64,000 nt of DNA from Pohlia nutans (GCA_022496805.1 CM040096.1:14757501-14821500); one strand, 5' to 3'. Positions 22,901 to 34,938 are shown, counted from the first letter of the stretch. A program made the numbers and translations. Notes: generated by a model from the sequence alone, not told the origin.

Positions 22901-24800
22901 CTAACACTTGAATGGTATGGATCTCTAAAATTGCTTTGAATTAATATCGATAGAAAATAGTCTAAATTCAAGTTTGGAAGCATGTCAAAGCAAAAACTAT
23001 ATCTCTTTGAACTCAAAACTTGGCCTGAAAATATGAAATAAATAGCTTTCGTAATACAAAAATTAAAAAAGTTGCAACATTTCAAGTTTTAGATTTGGTA
23101 TTTATTGCAACAATATTAACTCAAAAATATTCAATAAATTATTTGTATAAAAATTTAAAAAGAAATTTGAATTTCATGTTTCAAGATTTATATAAAAAAA
23201 TTGGTAGGAATAAAATTACATTAAATTGTACAAATGTAATCTACAATGCAAAATCTACATTTCTGTCTGTACATTTTTTGTTCAAACAACATCACGTAAT
23301 TAGTTTTTCAAATTGTATTCTATAATGCATGTTCTCAAACATTAAAAAAAGTTATATGTCCAAAGAAGTGTAGATATACAATACAATCAACCCTCTCTAA
23401 TTACACTACCTTAGAGGCTTTCTAAACACACTTTGAGATGCTTCAACAACTTGATATCCTGCTTGATATTTGGAAGTCATGAGAGGAAATTTGAGGCCTC
23501 CAAAAGGTTGGGAGTAACTGTTCCAAAAAATAAATAAAAAATAAATAAACAACTTAAATTTGATATGGATTTGAAGTAGTAGCTGCTTGACCACGTCAGA
23601 TTGGACATTAAATTTTTTAATTAATTTTTAGTAGATTTTTATATTAATTTTTTAACTATTTAAATTATTTTCAATAATATTTAAAAAACTAAAAAATTAA
23701 AAAAAATCCAATGAAAAATTACAATTAACTGTGACGAAAAAAATTGAATATTGATTTGAAACTTTTTCCATTTAAACAACCATACCAGAGCATCAATGGG
23801 CAAAGTCCAAAAGTGAATATGCAAAAGTTGTAGTATGCGACATACAACAAATTACTATGGAAGTTTGAAGAAAACTCAATTGTGATTTGAAAGAAAATGA
23901 ATTTCAAAAATAGCCATGTCTTAAACTTGGTTTTATGCATTATAATTCGAAACTACTTTGTCAAAAATTTCTTAGAGCTTCAAAAAAACTTTTTGTGCCT
24001 TGGCATATTGGTATACATCATTTTAGATTGTTTACACAAAAATTGAAGGAAGTTGACATTTATAGAATTTAGAATATTCACAATTTGACAAACATGCAAA
24101 TGATGTTGGTTTATCATGCTATTTGAATACTTTGTTGGAATTGAGAGCATGGGATTGCATTGGCCATTGTAGAGAGTGCATAGTTTGCAACATGAACCAT
24201 TGTTACATCTTAATGCCCTTGCATTTGAAATACTTGTTGAATAGGCCAATGCGTTCAATTTATATATCACAGCTGTATGATGCAGTTTTTTGGTCTAACT
24301 TTTTCGTACAAAGACTAAAGTTCTTATTACATATAATTAATCCAACGAATTAAAAATAAAAAACATATCATTTTCAATATCATCAAAAAGTTCAAAACTG
24401 CCAGAAATTACAATGACTTTTATAAAATTGACAATTTTTTGATGATATTGTAAACAACAAAAAACAAGTTCTTTGATTGGTTGAATCAATTATGTGCTTC
24501 ATGAATTCTAGACATTCTACATAGGCAAATATAAGCAAACATGGCACGTTTGTAAGTTTTGCGTTGCCTCAGTTCCACTTGGTGTGTGGATTGTTGCTGC
24601 TAGGCTTGCTAATGTGCCTGTAGAGTTGGTACTGTGGATACAAATGTCCATCACATACAACATATTTTGAAGCATTGCCTTGAAGAATAGGAATGTCTTT
24701 GTGCGTCATGAGACAACGTGTTGGTCTACAGACAGTAAATATCTCCTTTTTGTAGCTTGAATGATTGAGAAAAGATTGTTTGAAAATCCAGGAATATGTA
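22901..24800. other. AT-rich, no gene recognised
   Basis: Scattered short open frames only, none with a recognisable domain. Likely decayed repeat DNA. Confidence 0.4.
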
Positions 24801-24904
24801 CACTATAAGAGAACTTGGTAAAAAAAAACTGCAGCTGCATTCAGCTGCGGTTCGTTTGACCTCATTCTGCTACAGTTGCTAAACGAATGCAGCGACTGTT
24901 TTTT

Positions 24905-25663
24905 GCAATTTGCGGCCTCAATTTTAAGAATTTTGGGGCGTATAATATACCGTTGGAAAGGTCTTGAGATACCTTGTATAGGCCACAGGCCATCGGAGAT
25001 AATCATATAGCTTGAAAACCAGGAACGATTGCTTGTCATGTGTCTGGTAGCGGTGCTATCGGCGTATGAGAGCAAGGACTATGAGGTGGCAATTATGTAT
25101 GCACTATCAATAGATCCGGAGTGTTGTGGCAGCAGAGTTCGAGTCGGAGTGTAGTGCGAAGGTAAAACTAGGGTCACGAAGGCGATGTCGATGTTTGCAT
25201 ATGACCGGTAAGTGTTTGGAGAGCTACCGGTGAAGCCGTGATGCAGATGATATAGGACTGCAGGTTTCGGTGAGGCCTGAGATGGACGCTTCGCGCCGGA
25301 GCGTTGTAGCGTGGATCGTGTATTGGAGTAAAAGGCAAATTCACTTGATTGCTTCAATTGGATTTCCTCCGTGATCAGGGGGCTCGTGAGAGTGGTGAAG
25401 TTACGCTTGCGCTAAGAAACATTGTCCGAAGCAGAGCGAAAAACGTTGTAGTTGCTAAGAAGACTTGATATAATCTTAGCCATCACGGCTTCCTCATCAA
25501 AGACGCGTTCAGGATTCAAATCACAAATCTGATTGTTGATATTGTCTACTTTTGCAAGGAAGACTCAAATTCCGGTAGCAGCAGAGGGCTTGATATCATA
25601 GTACATCTTTTGGAGTGTGTGAACTGAGCCGGTGGTACTTTTGTCATAGTGCATGGGTATCTG
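24905..25663 (-). pseudogene. Copia retrotransposon Gag-protease remnant
   Basis: On the minus strand, Gag comes first: KPSAATGI*VFLAK, DNINNQICDLNPERVFDEEA, VMAKIISSLLSNYNVF, NVS*RKRNFTTLTSPLI and TEEIQLKQ, the UBN2-type Copia Gag pattern. It has two in-frame stops. After a gap and frame change, the aspartic protease motif follows at about 25063-24905: ADSTATRHMTSNRSWFSSY, equivalent to DSGATxHMT...FSSY, with the catalytic DSG changed to DST. No integrase, reverse transcriptase or LTRs were found. It is inactive. Confidence 0.75.
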
Positions 25664-25669
25664 CTTCCA

Positions 25670-26040
25670 CGTCTGAGCTCAGGATTTATAGCCGAGGGCA
25701 AAATCCCAGGACCGAGGAAACGTCCCGCAGAACTTTGGGCCACCCCCGGCCTTCATCCTCCATGTTCATCCACCGTCACCAACCGGCCCCACCAGACACC
25801 TTTTCTCATTTCAAGTGGCATCTTTTTGTTGCTTCTGAATGCTTCTGCTCCGCTTGCTACGCTGCCTCCGCTCTCGACCGCAGAGATAGAGCACCCTGGT
25901 TGGACTGTGAAAAGGTGGCCGGTGGGGCCGGTTGGTGACAGTGGATGAACAGGGAGGATGAAGGCCGGGGGTGGCCCGAAGTTATGTGGGGCGTTCCCCC
26001 GGTTCTGGGATTTTGCCATAGCCGAGGAGTGGTGCCATAA
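25670..26040. repeat. Inverted repeat with about 130-bp GC-rich arms
   Basis: The left arm (gcaaaatcccaggaccgagg ... gggccacccccggccttcat ... ccaaccggccccaccag) matches the complement of the right arm (ggtggggccggttggtgaca ... atgaaggccgggggtggccc ... ggttctgggattttgcc). The roughly 100-bp spacer begins and ends with short paired motifs (accttttc/gaaaaggt). It could fold into a long hairpin. It overlaps the upstream edge of the Copia relic. Confidence 0.75.
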
Positions 26041-26100
26041 GCTTACAATCAATAGATTGGATAAGTATATCCATTGCAACCTGATCGCGTCGCTTCCAGT

Positions 26101-27292
26101 CTTGACAGATAGGCTAAGTAGCTAGCGCGGGATGATGGATGAATGATTATCATCCACTAACATGTTTGCATCCGTCAATGCCAAGTGGCAGTTTTGTTCA
26201 AGTACATCCGGATTCAATATGTCGACAACCACCCATCAAACTCTCTCTGGTTGACTCAGAGATGCTTGTTAATCAATCAACTACCACAAATCAATGATCT
26301 TGAGATCCAATGGTTCGAAGTGGCTTGCATTGAGATTATGTTCGATAATTCAAAAACAAATAAGACTATATGGGAGACAATCGTAGGCCAGTACCTCTTT
26401 CGCCATTGCCGTGGCTGGGTAGGTCGTGACTTGCGATTATATCCCATAGTCTAACTTGCCACCAATAGCATACCTATCTTTTTTCATTCCACGAAAAGGG
26501 GAACAATATAGTGGGGTCGTTCACACATCCTGCTGTAGGAGCCAAAAACTTTCTTAAAACAGGAAAAGACAAGCTCCGATTTTCACGTCACTGCTGCTGT
26601 GGCCTGCTCCTGGTGGTTGAAATCGGCATTCATTTGCCTGCTACGTACAGTGTGAACCAGCTAAGTGACTGAATATGGAGATATTTCTGTCATCTTGTGA
26701 CTGAAACCACTCATCAACACTAATACAGCCCAGCTGCCTGGTGCGATTCCATTCCATTTTCAATTATTGAAAGTGAAAAACGACACATTTCCTACTAGTG
26801 TGCTTGTGAATTACATGGTCCATAGCTGTAGATGTGGGTGTCGATGAGTACCGTAGTACATAACTGGATTCAACAGTAGGGTGTGGAATACTTAATTAAT
26901 TAATAAAAAAATAGATTCGGCACTTGTACTTCTTTTTTTTAAATCTTCTTTAAATTTGTAAAAAAAAAAGTGAATAAAAATTTCTTAAAATTTCGATCTT
27001 ATTAAAATAATATAATTTAGTGCCGAAGCCCATCATGTACTACGGTAGTAACAGACCACCGGGAGCATGCATGAGGTGCATGGGGCCCTGGCGCCCTGCC
27101 TAACTTACTTCGCAACATCTTGGTGTTCGATTCGCAATGAAGTTGAGGTTTAGGGTTTCGGGTTTGGGCAGAGGTTGAGCGCTTCAGAGATGAAGTTTGT
27201 GGGAGGAGGAAGAGAATATCAATCGCCGGATGACATATTACTTCGCCGGATTCTCCATTCTTGGCATGGCTCTCTGATGATCTGAACAGAAC
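26101..27292. other. 5' region of the methyltransferase gene
   Basis: No gene recognised. A small inverted repeat pairs gtaccgtagtacat (26850) with atgtactacggta (27036), with inner ttcggcact/agtgccgaa, around an AT-rich centre; it may be a short MITE. The 5' UTR and promoter of the following gene probably lie within 27.1-27.3 kb. Confidence 0.4.
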
Positions 27293-28499
27293 ATGGCAAC
27301 GTCGCAGCGGATCGGCGGGGGCGATGGTGGCAGCATTTCCAAGCTGCAGCTCCTCGCAGCTGTACTGAGCCCTCTCTTGTTGCTCCTCGTGCTGCTGCTG
27401 TTGCCATTGCCCAAGCTCTCATGGCGCCGTTGCAATTGCGACACCGCCACAGAACACTATTCACATAATCAGGGTATCGGTCGGAGTGACGTCGAGTGGC
27501 TGCACCAACACGTGCAGCCTCTGTCGACCGCTCTCGCGGGAGCTCGCGACGGCGCATGGCTGGCTTCTCGCAAGGGCATCAACCCTCGCACTCGCCAGCA
27601 GCAGCTCTTCGACCTTCGCAGGTACACAATCAGTGATTTTATTTTTTTTCATGTTTTCAATGGAGTCCCATTGGCGATTGGGTTTAGGGTTTAGGGTTTA
27701 GGATTTTAGGATACTCTGGTAGCAATCCTAAAACCCTAAACCACTGTTTTTTTCATTGAAATGTGGAACTTGGTCACCAAAGTCCCTAAGAACTTGTCTT
27801 TTAGTGAGATACTTCACACATGGAACTTGGCTCTTATTGTTCCATGGCAGGTTTCACGGCATTTCTCATTACGAGAACGGTACCGAGCCGATTTCGTGTC
27901 CGGCGGAGCTTCTGGTGGAGCCGCACCACAGCTACTACGGCGAGCCGTGGGCAGGAGGCCGCGACGTGTACGAGTTTCTAGCAACGACCGTGTCACTCCA
28001 ACCGCGGCACCGCGTCCTGGAGATCGGGTGCGGCACCTTGCGCGCCGGCTTGCACTTCATCCGGTTCCTGGACGCCTCGAATTTCTACTGTTGGGAGCGG
28101 GACGCACTCTCCCTCGCAGCCGCGCTGCTGTACGAGCTTCCGGCCAACGGGCTGCTCCGAAAACGCCCGTCGCTGCTGCTCGGGGAGGACCTCCGGAAAG
28201 CCTCAGCGCTTCTGCAGGGGCCACTGTTTGATCTTGTGTATGCAAGTGCTGTGTTTCTGCATATGCCGGATGCGCTTGTGTGGGAGAGCGTGGAAGTGAT
28301 CAGCATGCGCTTGGCGTATCCCCATGGCCGTCTGTTTGTCTCCCATAACATGAAGTTTTGCACTCGCTTGTCGCGCAGGGAATGTGAAGCTCGCCTTCGC
28401 AAAGCAAGATTGCTGTATGTTGGCAAACAGACGCACGACAGCTTGCTGTTCAATCACTTCGAAGTTTGGCACGAGTTTCGGCGTCACCAGCCTTCTTGA
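27293..28499 (+). CDS. Membrane-anchored SAM-dependent methyltransferase
   Basis: Two exons, 27293-27621 and 27851-28499, join in phase (CG-C AG|G, Arg) to give 325 residues. Residues about 17-42 form one hydrophobic segment (leucine-rich), followed by a basic patch, so a type II membrane anchor or uncleaved signal is likely. The C-terminal half is a class I Rossmann methyltransferase. Motif I is VLEIGCGTLRAG (about 165-176), then FYCWERDALS with an acidic residue for the ribose, then FDLVYASAVFLHM. Substrate unknown. Exon 2 is GC-rich compared with the surrounding DNA. The intron contains three telomere-type tttaggg units. No neighbouring gene suggests a pathway. Confidence 0.8.
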
Positions 28500-28519
28500 T
28501 GTTCAGGTCGAGGCTAGCT

Positions 28520-29095
28520 TGAGCACAACAAGCACCAGCCCAAGGTCATAATAAGGTAAACATCAAATTCATAGAGCTCAGAATTCATATACTTAGAATA
28601 CTCAGAATTCAATCTTCTGATTGGCATACAGTCACACTAAGAGCTTGGATTAGAAAATGAGAATGAGAAGGGAACAGAAACCATGGATTTTTGAAGTCAC
28701 AAGTTTCATAGGTTATCCTTGAATCCAACAAAAACAGCATTCATAATCTATTGTGATCTAAATATTGACTTAAAAACAACATACTTTCAAAATCGAATTA
28801 TAGCCACATTCAAGCATTGGCTTAAGTACAAGCACCAGGTCATACTAAGGTAAACATCAAATTCATGCATATAGCGATTGATTCTCAGAATTCAACGTTT
28901 TGATTGGCAAACAGTCACACTCCTTTCAGAGCTTGGATTAGAAAATGAGAATGAGAAGGGAATTGAAACCATATAGTTTCATACTTCGTATAGGTTATCC
29001 CCGAATCCAACAAAAACTGCATTCGTAATAGTCATTGCACTCATCAAAATATTGACTTCATATCAAAATAATTTCAAAATCCTATTGTAGCCTCA
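28520..29095. repeat. Tandem duplication, about 300-bp unit, 2 copies
   Basis: 28520-28815 and 28820-29095 share gtaaacatcaaattcat, cagtcacact..agagcttgga, ttagaaaatgagaatgagaa and ggttatcc..gaatccaaca in order. It starts directly after the methyltransferase stop codon, so the 3' UTR may run into it. 29096-29427 holds nothing recognisable. Confidence 0.8.
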
Positions 29096-30000
29096 TTCTT
29101 TGCAAAAACTTTAATGTGATCCTAGTATAGTTCCTGCTCTAGCACGATCTTCAGTGTCATCGTCAGGACCTGGAAATTTAAAATTTTCATCTTCAATCTC
29201 AAGGCCAAGTACAGTATAAACTGGAAATCCCAACAATACCAGCACCACTCAAAATCTTTTGCAATTACACTACAACAATTCTCTTGTCTTCACCTGAACT
29301 ACGTGGGCGTAGAAATCCTTGGAGATTCATAACATTCTTGAAGGCTTTCTTGAAGGCTTTCCTCTTGACGAACTATGACGTTTATCATCGTACGTTCATT
29401 TAATTATTCAGGACAATGAATGGATTGTTAACCCCTAAACGTCCCAGCGTCCAGTTTCTGGACAACGAACAGATTCCAACTCACACTACACTCACATTAC
29501 TTCATGGATGAAACTCATTCAATTTTTAAAAAATACTTTATGAAGTTGTCCTATCTAATGGTTGGATTTGGTGTTACTAGGGTACATTTTTTTTTTTTAT
29601 TACAAATGTGGAAGTATGTCAAGCAGTTGACCAAGCCAAAATTGCATTGACTTTAGTTCAAAAGTGGGCTTGCTAAAATGAGGTCATAAATTGAAGTAAT
29701 ACAAAATTTTCAAAAAATCACCATTTCAAGAGTATCTCATTTCAAATCCATTCCAACAAATTTTACTCAGAAAATATCAATATTTTGTTTGTAATCAAAT
29801 TTAGAAGGAATTTTTTTATTATAACTTTGAAATTTTATAATAAAATATCAGTGATGGCATTGGTGAATCTAACCATACAGATGGAACCTAAAATTCAATA
29901 TCTACAACTTTCATTTGTATCACAATTCCGAAATATTCTTCAAAATAGCATTTTATAATGGTTTTTCTCAAACTGTCAATTCTGGGGACACTTTGGGACG

Positions 30001-31157
30001 CAGCGATCCCTAAACTGGCTAATATTAGTTGTTTTTCTACCAAAAAACTTCTTCTGCTACTACTAGTGTGTAAAAAGGACCTCCTCATTTGGACATTTGA
30101 GCAAAGTTGCTGATGATGAAAATCTGAGGTGGCCACAACACTCTCTCATCCACATCTGCCATAGCATCAGTCGAATGGGAGCAAAATAATGAGTAGCCCG
30201 GGAACTATTGCCGTCCCTTGATCTGTGGCCCGGCGGCGACTTCGGGGTCGTTGATTTCGCTCCGCCTATGACCGTTTTAGGGCTTAACTTAAATTAAACT
30301 AAATTAACTTAACATAACAAAACTTAAATCAACTTAACTTAACTTAAACTGAATTAACTTAACTTAATAAAATTGAACTTAACATCACAAAACTAAACAT
30401 CACATCGACTTAACATCAACGTAACATCAACGTAACATCAACGTAACATCAACTTAACATCAACTTCACATAACATAAACTTAACATAAACTTAACATAA
30501 AGTTCTTAAGCTGCCCTTCTTAAATTACACTTAACTTCAACATAGCCAGAATTTGAATTGAACTGAAATTTATGTTCTTTGAGTTATGCACTTGTGTTCT
30601 TGAAATGTTATGCATTTGTATTCTTTGAGTTATGCATTTGTGTTCTTTGAGTTATGCATTTGTGTTCTTTGAGTTATGCATTTGTGTTATTTGAGTTAAC
30701 TATTGTGTTAATTGAAGTGTACATCAAGTTTTTAAGAAAATGAAGACTTCAAAGCCAATGATATACTTGCAATGTATTTATATGTCATAAACAAAAACAC
30801 TTAAGCCTATTTCTCACATGTTTATGAAATTCCTTCCATGACATAACATTCAGGAATTGGAACTACAAATGAGAAGACACTTAGCCAATTTACTACGTTA
30901 TTGTAAAATTCCCTCCATCACATAGCCTTATAATGTACAAAATTTGTTTGGAGGTAGTCATATGTCATTTACTGATTTTGAATCCTTGTCGCAAATTCCA
31001 TTTACTTTGTGGAAAAAAATTATCCAAATTGCTACTACTTTAAAGGTATTGTATCTTTTACTTTCTAATGTTGTCCGTGAAGGTAGCACATTAACTCCCT
31101 CCATGGCAGGCTCTAGCATAATATGCTCTTTTTACAAAAGTAGTCGTGAGACCACTG
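30001..31157. mobile_element. hAT-like insertion nested in the family B element
   Basis: Begins CAGCGATCCC and ends GACCACTG (complement CAGTGGTC), hAT-type CAGNG termini. It is flanked by TTGGGACG (29993-30000) and CTGGGACG (31158-31165), an 8-bp duplication with one mismatch. Removing it rejoins the host element's GGGACG|TTTAGGGG end. The body contains simple tandem repeats and no transposase. Confidence 0.6.
30285..30730. repeat. Simple tandem repeats: AACTTA-rich, CATCAACGTAA and 22-bp TTCTTTGAGTTATGCATTTGTG arrays
   Basis: Three successive arrays. An irregular (aacttaact)n stretch is followed by four or so copies of taacatcaac[gt], then about five copies of a 22-bp unit from 30577 to 30700. 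All lie within the hAT-like insertion. Confidence 0.85.
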
Positions 31158-31177
31158 CTGGGACGTTTAGGGGTTAA

Positions 31178-31343
31178 ATTAAGAATTAAAGATAATGTGC
31201 ACAAAAGGTAAATAACGTTTATTATGTGACTTGCTACCCAATTATAGAAGTGAGATCTTGTCCAATATACAATGTTATCTCCTTTACCCACCAAGCCACA
31301 CTTATAGTCCTAGTACTATCTCTCTACATACTTCGAATATTTA
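31178..31343. other. No feature recognised
   Basis: Short AT-rich spacer between two mobile elements. Confidence 0.4.
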
Positions 31344-31582
31344 CAGGGGAATGGCTTGATATGGGTACCACTTTTATGCGTCTCATATAGTGTGACTTAC
31401 TGGATGTCATTATGACTTATGACTTTTATGTGTGCTAGAAATTCTGTCTTTAACACCATGTGTATAGTTGCAGCCATGGTGCCTATAACACCCTCTAATT
31501 TTTGTAAAGTTCTTACCAAAAATATAGTTCTCGAAATTCACACTATTTTTGGAAGGGGTACCCATATCAGGCCATCACCCTA
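31344..31582. mobile_element. 239-bp hAT-like MITE
   Basis: Left cagggga-atggcttgatat(gggtacc) pairs with the right end, whose complement reads tagggtgatggcctgatat(gggtacc). About 26-bp imperfect inverted termini with CAGGG-type starts. No clean 8-bp duplication was seen. The terminus resembles the element at 15748-16083. Confidence 0.6.
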
Positions 31583-31617
31583 CAGATAAACTAGACTATT
31601 ACTTTGATGTTCCAACT

Positions 31618-31760
31618 AACTTCGGAGTCATAGACTCTTGGTCTATCAGTTCCTTCATAAATAACTTAATTACCATATGAGTAACTTAGTCGTAGACACT
31701 TGGTCTATCAGTTCCCTCATGAGTAACTTAATTATCATATTAGTAACTCGGGGAGGTCAC
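31618..31760. repeat. About 65-bp direct repeat, 2 copies
   Basis: cttggtctatcagttcc(t/c)tcat(a/g)a(a/g)taacttaatta(c/t)cata occurs twice in tandem. Confidence 0.75.
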
Positions 31761-32000
31761 TCTTTGTATCTTTTAGATATCACATGTGAACAAAGGGTAT
31801 TTAAAAGTACCTTAAAAAATTTAAGTAATTTTTACTATAATTAGTAATATTTTAAAAATATTCTCTTTATAATTCTTGTAATCAATCTTCAGCATCATAT
31901 ATTAATGTAATTCATTTATAAAATTTACCTTCTAAGAGTTAGTTGAACCTTATCTTTGTTTGTATGTTGTTACGTAATATTTGGAAGTGACCTCCCCAAG
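31748..32000. mobile_element. 253-bp MITE with 15-bp inverted ends
   Basis: ctcggggaggtcact (31748-31762) pairs with agtgacctccccaag (31986-32000), one mismatch. The interior is AT-rich. No definite target duplication. 32001-32261 holds nothing recognised. Confidence 0.55.
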
Positions 32001-32261
32001 ATGAGTAACTTAATTCCAACATGGCCACCTATCTTGTCTTGTCTTGGATGATACTTTGTTTCTCCATTACTGTGGATGAAACCCCTGGCCTCTGTTCGTC
32101 TAGGGTTTGACTTCTCTGTTGCCCAATTATTCTCGTAGGATATTGCTGCTTATCAGAGTAGAGATTAATGAGTTAAGTTTAGTAAGGATTCTTCTCTAAG
32201 TTCTCTTGAAGGATACTACTATTACATTCTGTAGTGATCACATTGTGCAAATTGGCATGGA

Positions 32262-33208
32262 TTAACCCCTAAAGGCCCTTAAAAACCAAAATGGCTTTTT
32301 GCTGTTTCGGGCAGCTTAGATGGAAGGTCTAAATTAAGAATTTTAAACTATAATTTGGCGTGGGCGTGGTCATACATACAAGGTGTGCGTGGTAAAAATT
32401 ACAAAGTCAAATTCGGATTTTATAAACAAATTATTGAAATTTTTGGTTTCAAGCCCAACTGGGGCAGAAAAAAACTTTTTATTATAATCATTTTTTCAAT
32501 TTTTTTTTTTGGAGACATGCTCTTCACCACATTTAGGCTCAGAATTTGAAGTGACCCATGTTGATTATATTCTTGGCTTGACAAGGGCAGCCTCCAAAAT
32601 AAAGAACAGCAACCCCCAAGGTTTTTTGTAATTTCACATTCTTTTCTTTCGAAATTTGTCAAAATTTGAGATTTTGAAATTTTTTTAAAATAATTTCGCC
32701 TAAAATTTATAAAATCATAGAGGTACCTAATCACCGTTCATTTTTTCCAAAAATCAAATACAATTAATGTGATGCATGTTTCACCAAATTGCCATTATTA
32801 TGCCTTCTTCCGGAAATTAATTTGCATGAAGGTTTGAAACGCGTAATGAGTCTCTAAAATTTTGCATGAGCGTACCCAACTTAGTTATCTACATGGAAAA
32901 AAATATGAGCAAAATGTTTGGAGTAACAATCTTCAAGTCCCCCTTTGCACTATGGAGACAATGCCTCCCAAGCAATGCCCCGAAAAACTTTTGCACAAAC
33001 TTTGGATGTTATGATCTTGCAAATGATAAACATCCAACGATCAATTTTTGAAACAGTAGCTATGAATAGGCTTAGGTACAAGATCTTACGGTTGGAATTC
33101 TAAAAGAAGTAAAAAAAATTGGTTCACATCCCCGGGAGTACATAGAGGTAGAAAATCGCAGTTTTGAGGTTTCAAGCTCCCAAAAACACAAGGAAATTTA
33201 GGGGTTAA
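32262..33208. mobile_element. TTAA/CCCCTAA element, 947 bp
   Basis: TTAA (32262-32265) with CCCCTAAAGGCCC at the left and ...TTTAGGGG then TTAA (33205-33208) at the right. Only the first 8 terminal bases match between ends, so it could be a diverged copy or two half elements. Weak short open frames only. Confidence 0.6.
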
Positions 33209-33952
33209 ATAAAGGATTTGATTAGTCTGTCTTACTCACAAATACTTGTGATACGCTTAAGATAATTACAACACCTCTCATCTCATGGCTACATCACTCA
33301 CTAAAAGAATACTTTTTCTCTTTATAGTATTGTACTTTGACTTGCAATCTAACGCAACCCAAGCTCTACAAAGTCAGCAATTACAAGCCGTGTTCATTGC
33401 CATTAAAGAAGTGAAGCGCCATTCATACACACAAGTAAGCTTCACCACAAACAGGAAGTGGTAGAGGCTTGATAAGGAAATTAGATACAATACTGGGAAA
33501 ACTTCAAAAGATGAAATGAAGGGTTTTTTTTAATACAAATTTTGATGTAAAAATGATGTCGGCAAGGAGGGTCAAATTGGTGGAAAATGTACTCTAAATT
33601 CTTGTGAGCTTGAAAAATTCTCGATAAGCTGCTAATTTTCTTATCAGAATCTTACATGATTTTGGGAGTGGCTTCTTTTACACTAGAAAAAATGGACAAA
33701 AAAGTGGATGAAATTGTCAAAGCCCTCTCAAAAAATTTCTAAAATCACTAGTATTTGGATGAAAGTGTCTTATAATAGATAATTTTATAGATGAACACAT
33801 ACATATATGGATGGTTTATCCAATTTTCTTCCCAACCTGACTACATTCTAAAATAGGTGTTGCTCTACCAACGAAAAAAACAAAAAAAATAATTTTTGTC
33901 GGTAACATCCTGCCTAGGATCGTTTAACTAAGTGGGCATGGGGTCGGATGCC
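33209..33952. other. AT-rich, no gene; lone CACTAGAAAAAA motif at 33681
   Basis: A CACTA-like terminus without a partner end. Nothing else recognised. Confidence 0.35.
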
Positions 33953-34542
33953 TTAACCCCTAACTGCCCAGGCGTCCATTTTTGGGACAATGTACAGACT
34001 TCATCCAATTTTTCTCATCCGTCATGTACTTTTCGTAGTGTGGATTTTTTACTATAGATTTTATGGGAACTTAGCTTCATGCATGTGTTATCCGATTAGA
34101 AAGGAGATGATTTGTGAAATTTTTATGCCTCATTTCATGTTGTATTGATTCACCAAAAATTTCTAAAATCTTGGTTCAAAATTATAGTTCAAAAGTTCTC
34201 TTGAAAAATTCAACTCATAGAATTAAGCAACCAAAAAATTTCCAAAAATCATTACACTTAGAGTATTACATTTCAACCCATCACAACAAATTCCATCTAC
34301 AAATTGTCAGTATCTTGTTCATAATCGAATTACAAAAGAATTTTGAATTTTAAGTTTCAAAATTTATACAAAAATATTGGTGATAGCAATCATAGATCTA
34401 ACCGTATGGATAGAATCTAAAATTCATAATGTACAACTTTTATCCATACATCAAGTTCAAAATATCCCTCTTAGTTGCATTTTATATTGCATCTTTGCAA
34501 AACTGCCCAATCTGGAGAGGGTTGTGGGCATTTAGGGGTTAA
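33953..34542 (+). mobile_element. TTAA/CCCCTAA element, family B (piggyBac-like MITE)
   Basis: 590 bp, TTAA (33953-33956) to TTAA (34539-34542). Ends are CCCCTAACTGCCCAGGCG and, complemented, CCCCTAAATGCCCACAACC. The interior matches 56512-57096 nearly throughout (acacttagagtattacattt, ccgtatggatagaatctaaa, tatccctctta). Confidence 0.88.
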
Positions 34543-34760
34543 TCGGACACGGACGGACGGACATATTCGATGGTCGGACATGACAGACATATTCTTTGAA
34601 TATTAATTGAAAGACATGGATATTCTTTGAATATGCTTGAATTTTCTTGAATATATTCAAATATTTCCTAGTCAAATTGATATATGGACATGAGATTTGT
34701 TGGAGGGACATGGTTGGACGGGCAACCTAATGGGGCGGACGGACACATAACATTCAATAG
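34543..34760. repeat. GGACGGACA-rich block
   Basis: Short repeats of cggacggacacat and gaatattctttgaatat directly after the family B element. Not assigned to a family. Confidence 0.4.
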
Positions 34761-34938
34761 CCTTCAGGAAAGCTGCTTGTTAGTGACCAGTGATCTGTAC
34801 CTGAAATCAATGGGCTATTGAATCAAATAAACAATTACGAGACACTATTGAATTGTGACTGAGTGCGTGCTTTCGATTATGGTTCACCATGGTTAGTTGC
34901 TTTTGCTTAATGCCACCTACCCCCATAGCTACTGATGT

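Larger units (their letters stand above)
24801..26800. mobile_element. Possible 2-kb CACTA-bracketed segment
   Basis: CACTATAAGAGAACTT at 24801 faces CCTACTAGTG ending at 26800, with short GCTGC-type subterminal motifs. The flanking triplets differ (GTA, TGC), so this may be coincidence or a rearranged element. It would enclose the Copia relic and the inverted repeat below. Confidence 0.25.
29428..31177 (-). mobile_element. TTAA/CCCCTAA element, family B, split by an insertion
   Basis: The outer ends are TTAA (29428-29431) and TTAA (31174-31177). The termini CCCCTAAACGTCCCAGC are identical for 17 bases when complemented. The interior 29450-30000 resembles family B (33953, 56512, 58566, 59125): cattttataatgg, tatcagtgatgg, gaatctaaccatacagatgg. 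Right of 30000 the match stops and resumes only at the last 12 bases, because another element lies between. Confidence 0.75.

Noticed and set aside
27684..27745. Interstitial telomere (TTTAGGG repeats)
   Set aside because: Only about three units in an intron, too short to be more than a common telomere-like motif. The CCCCTAAA of the TTAA elements also resembles telomere sequence but is a TIR, not an array.
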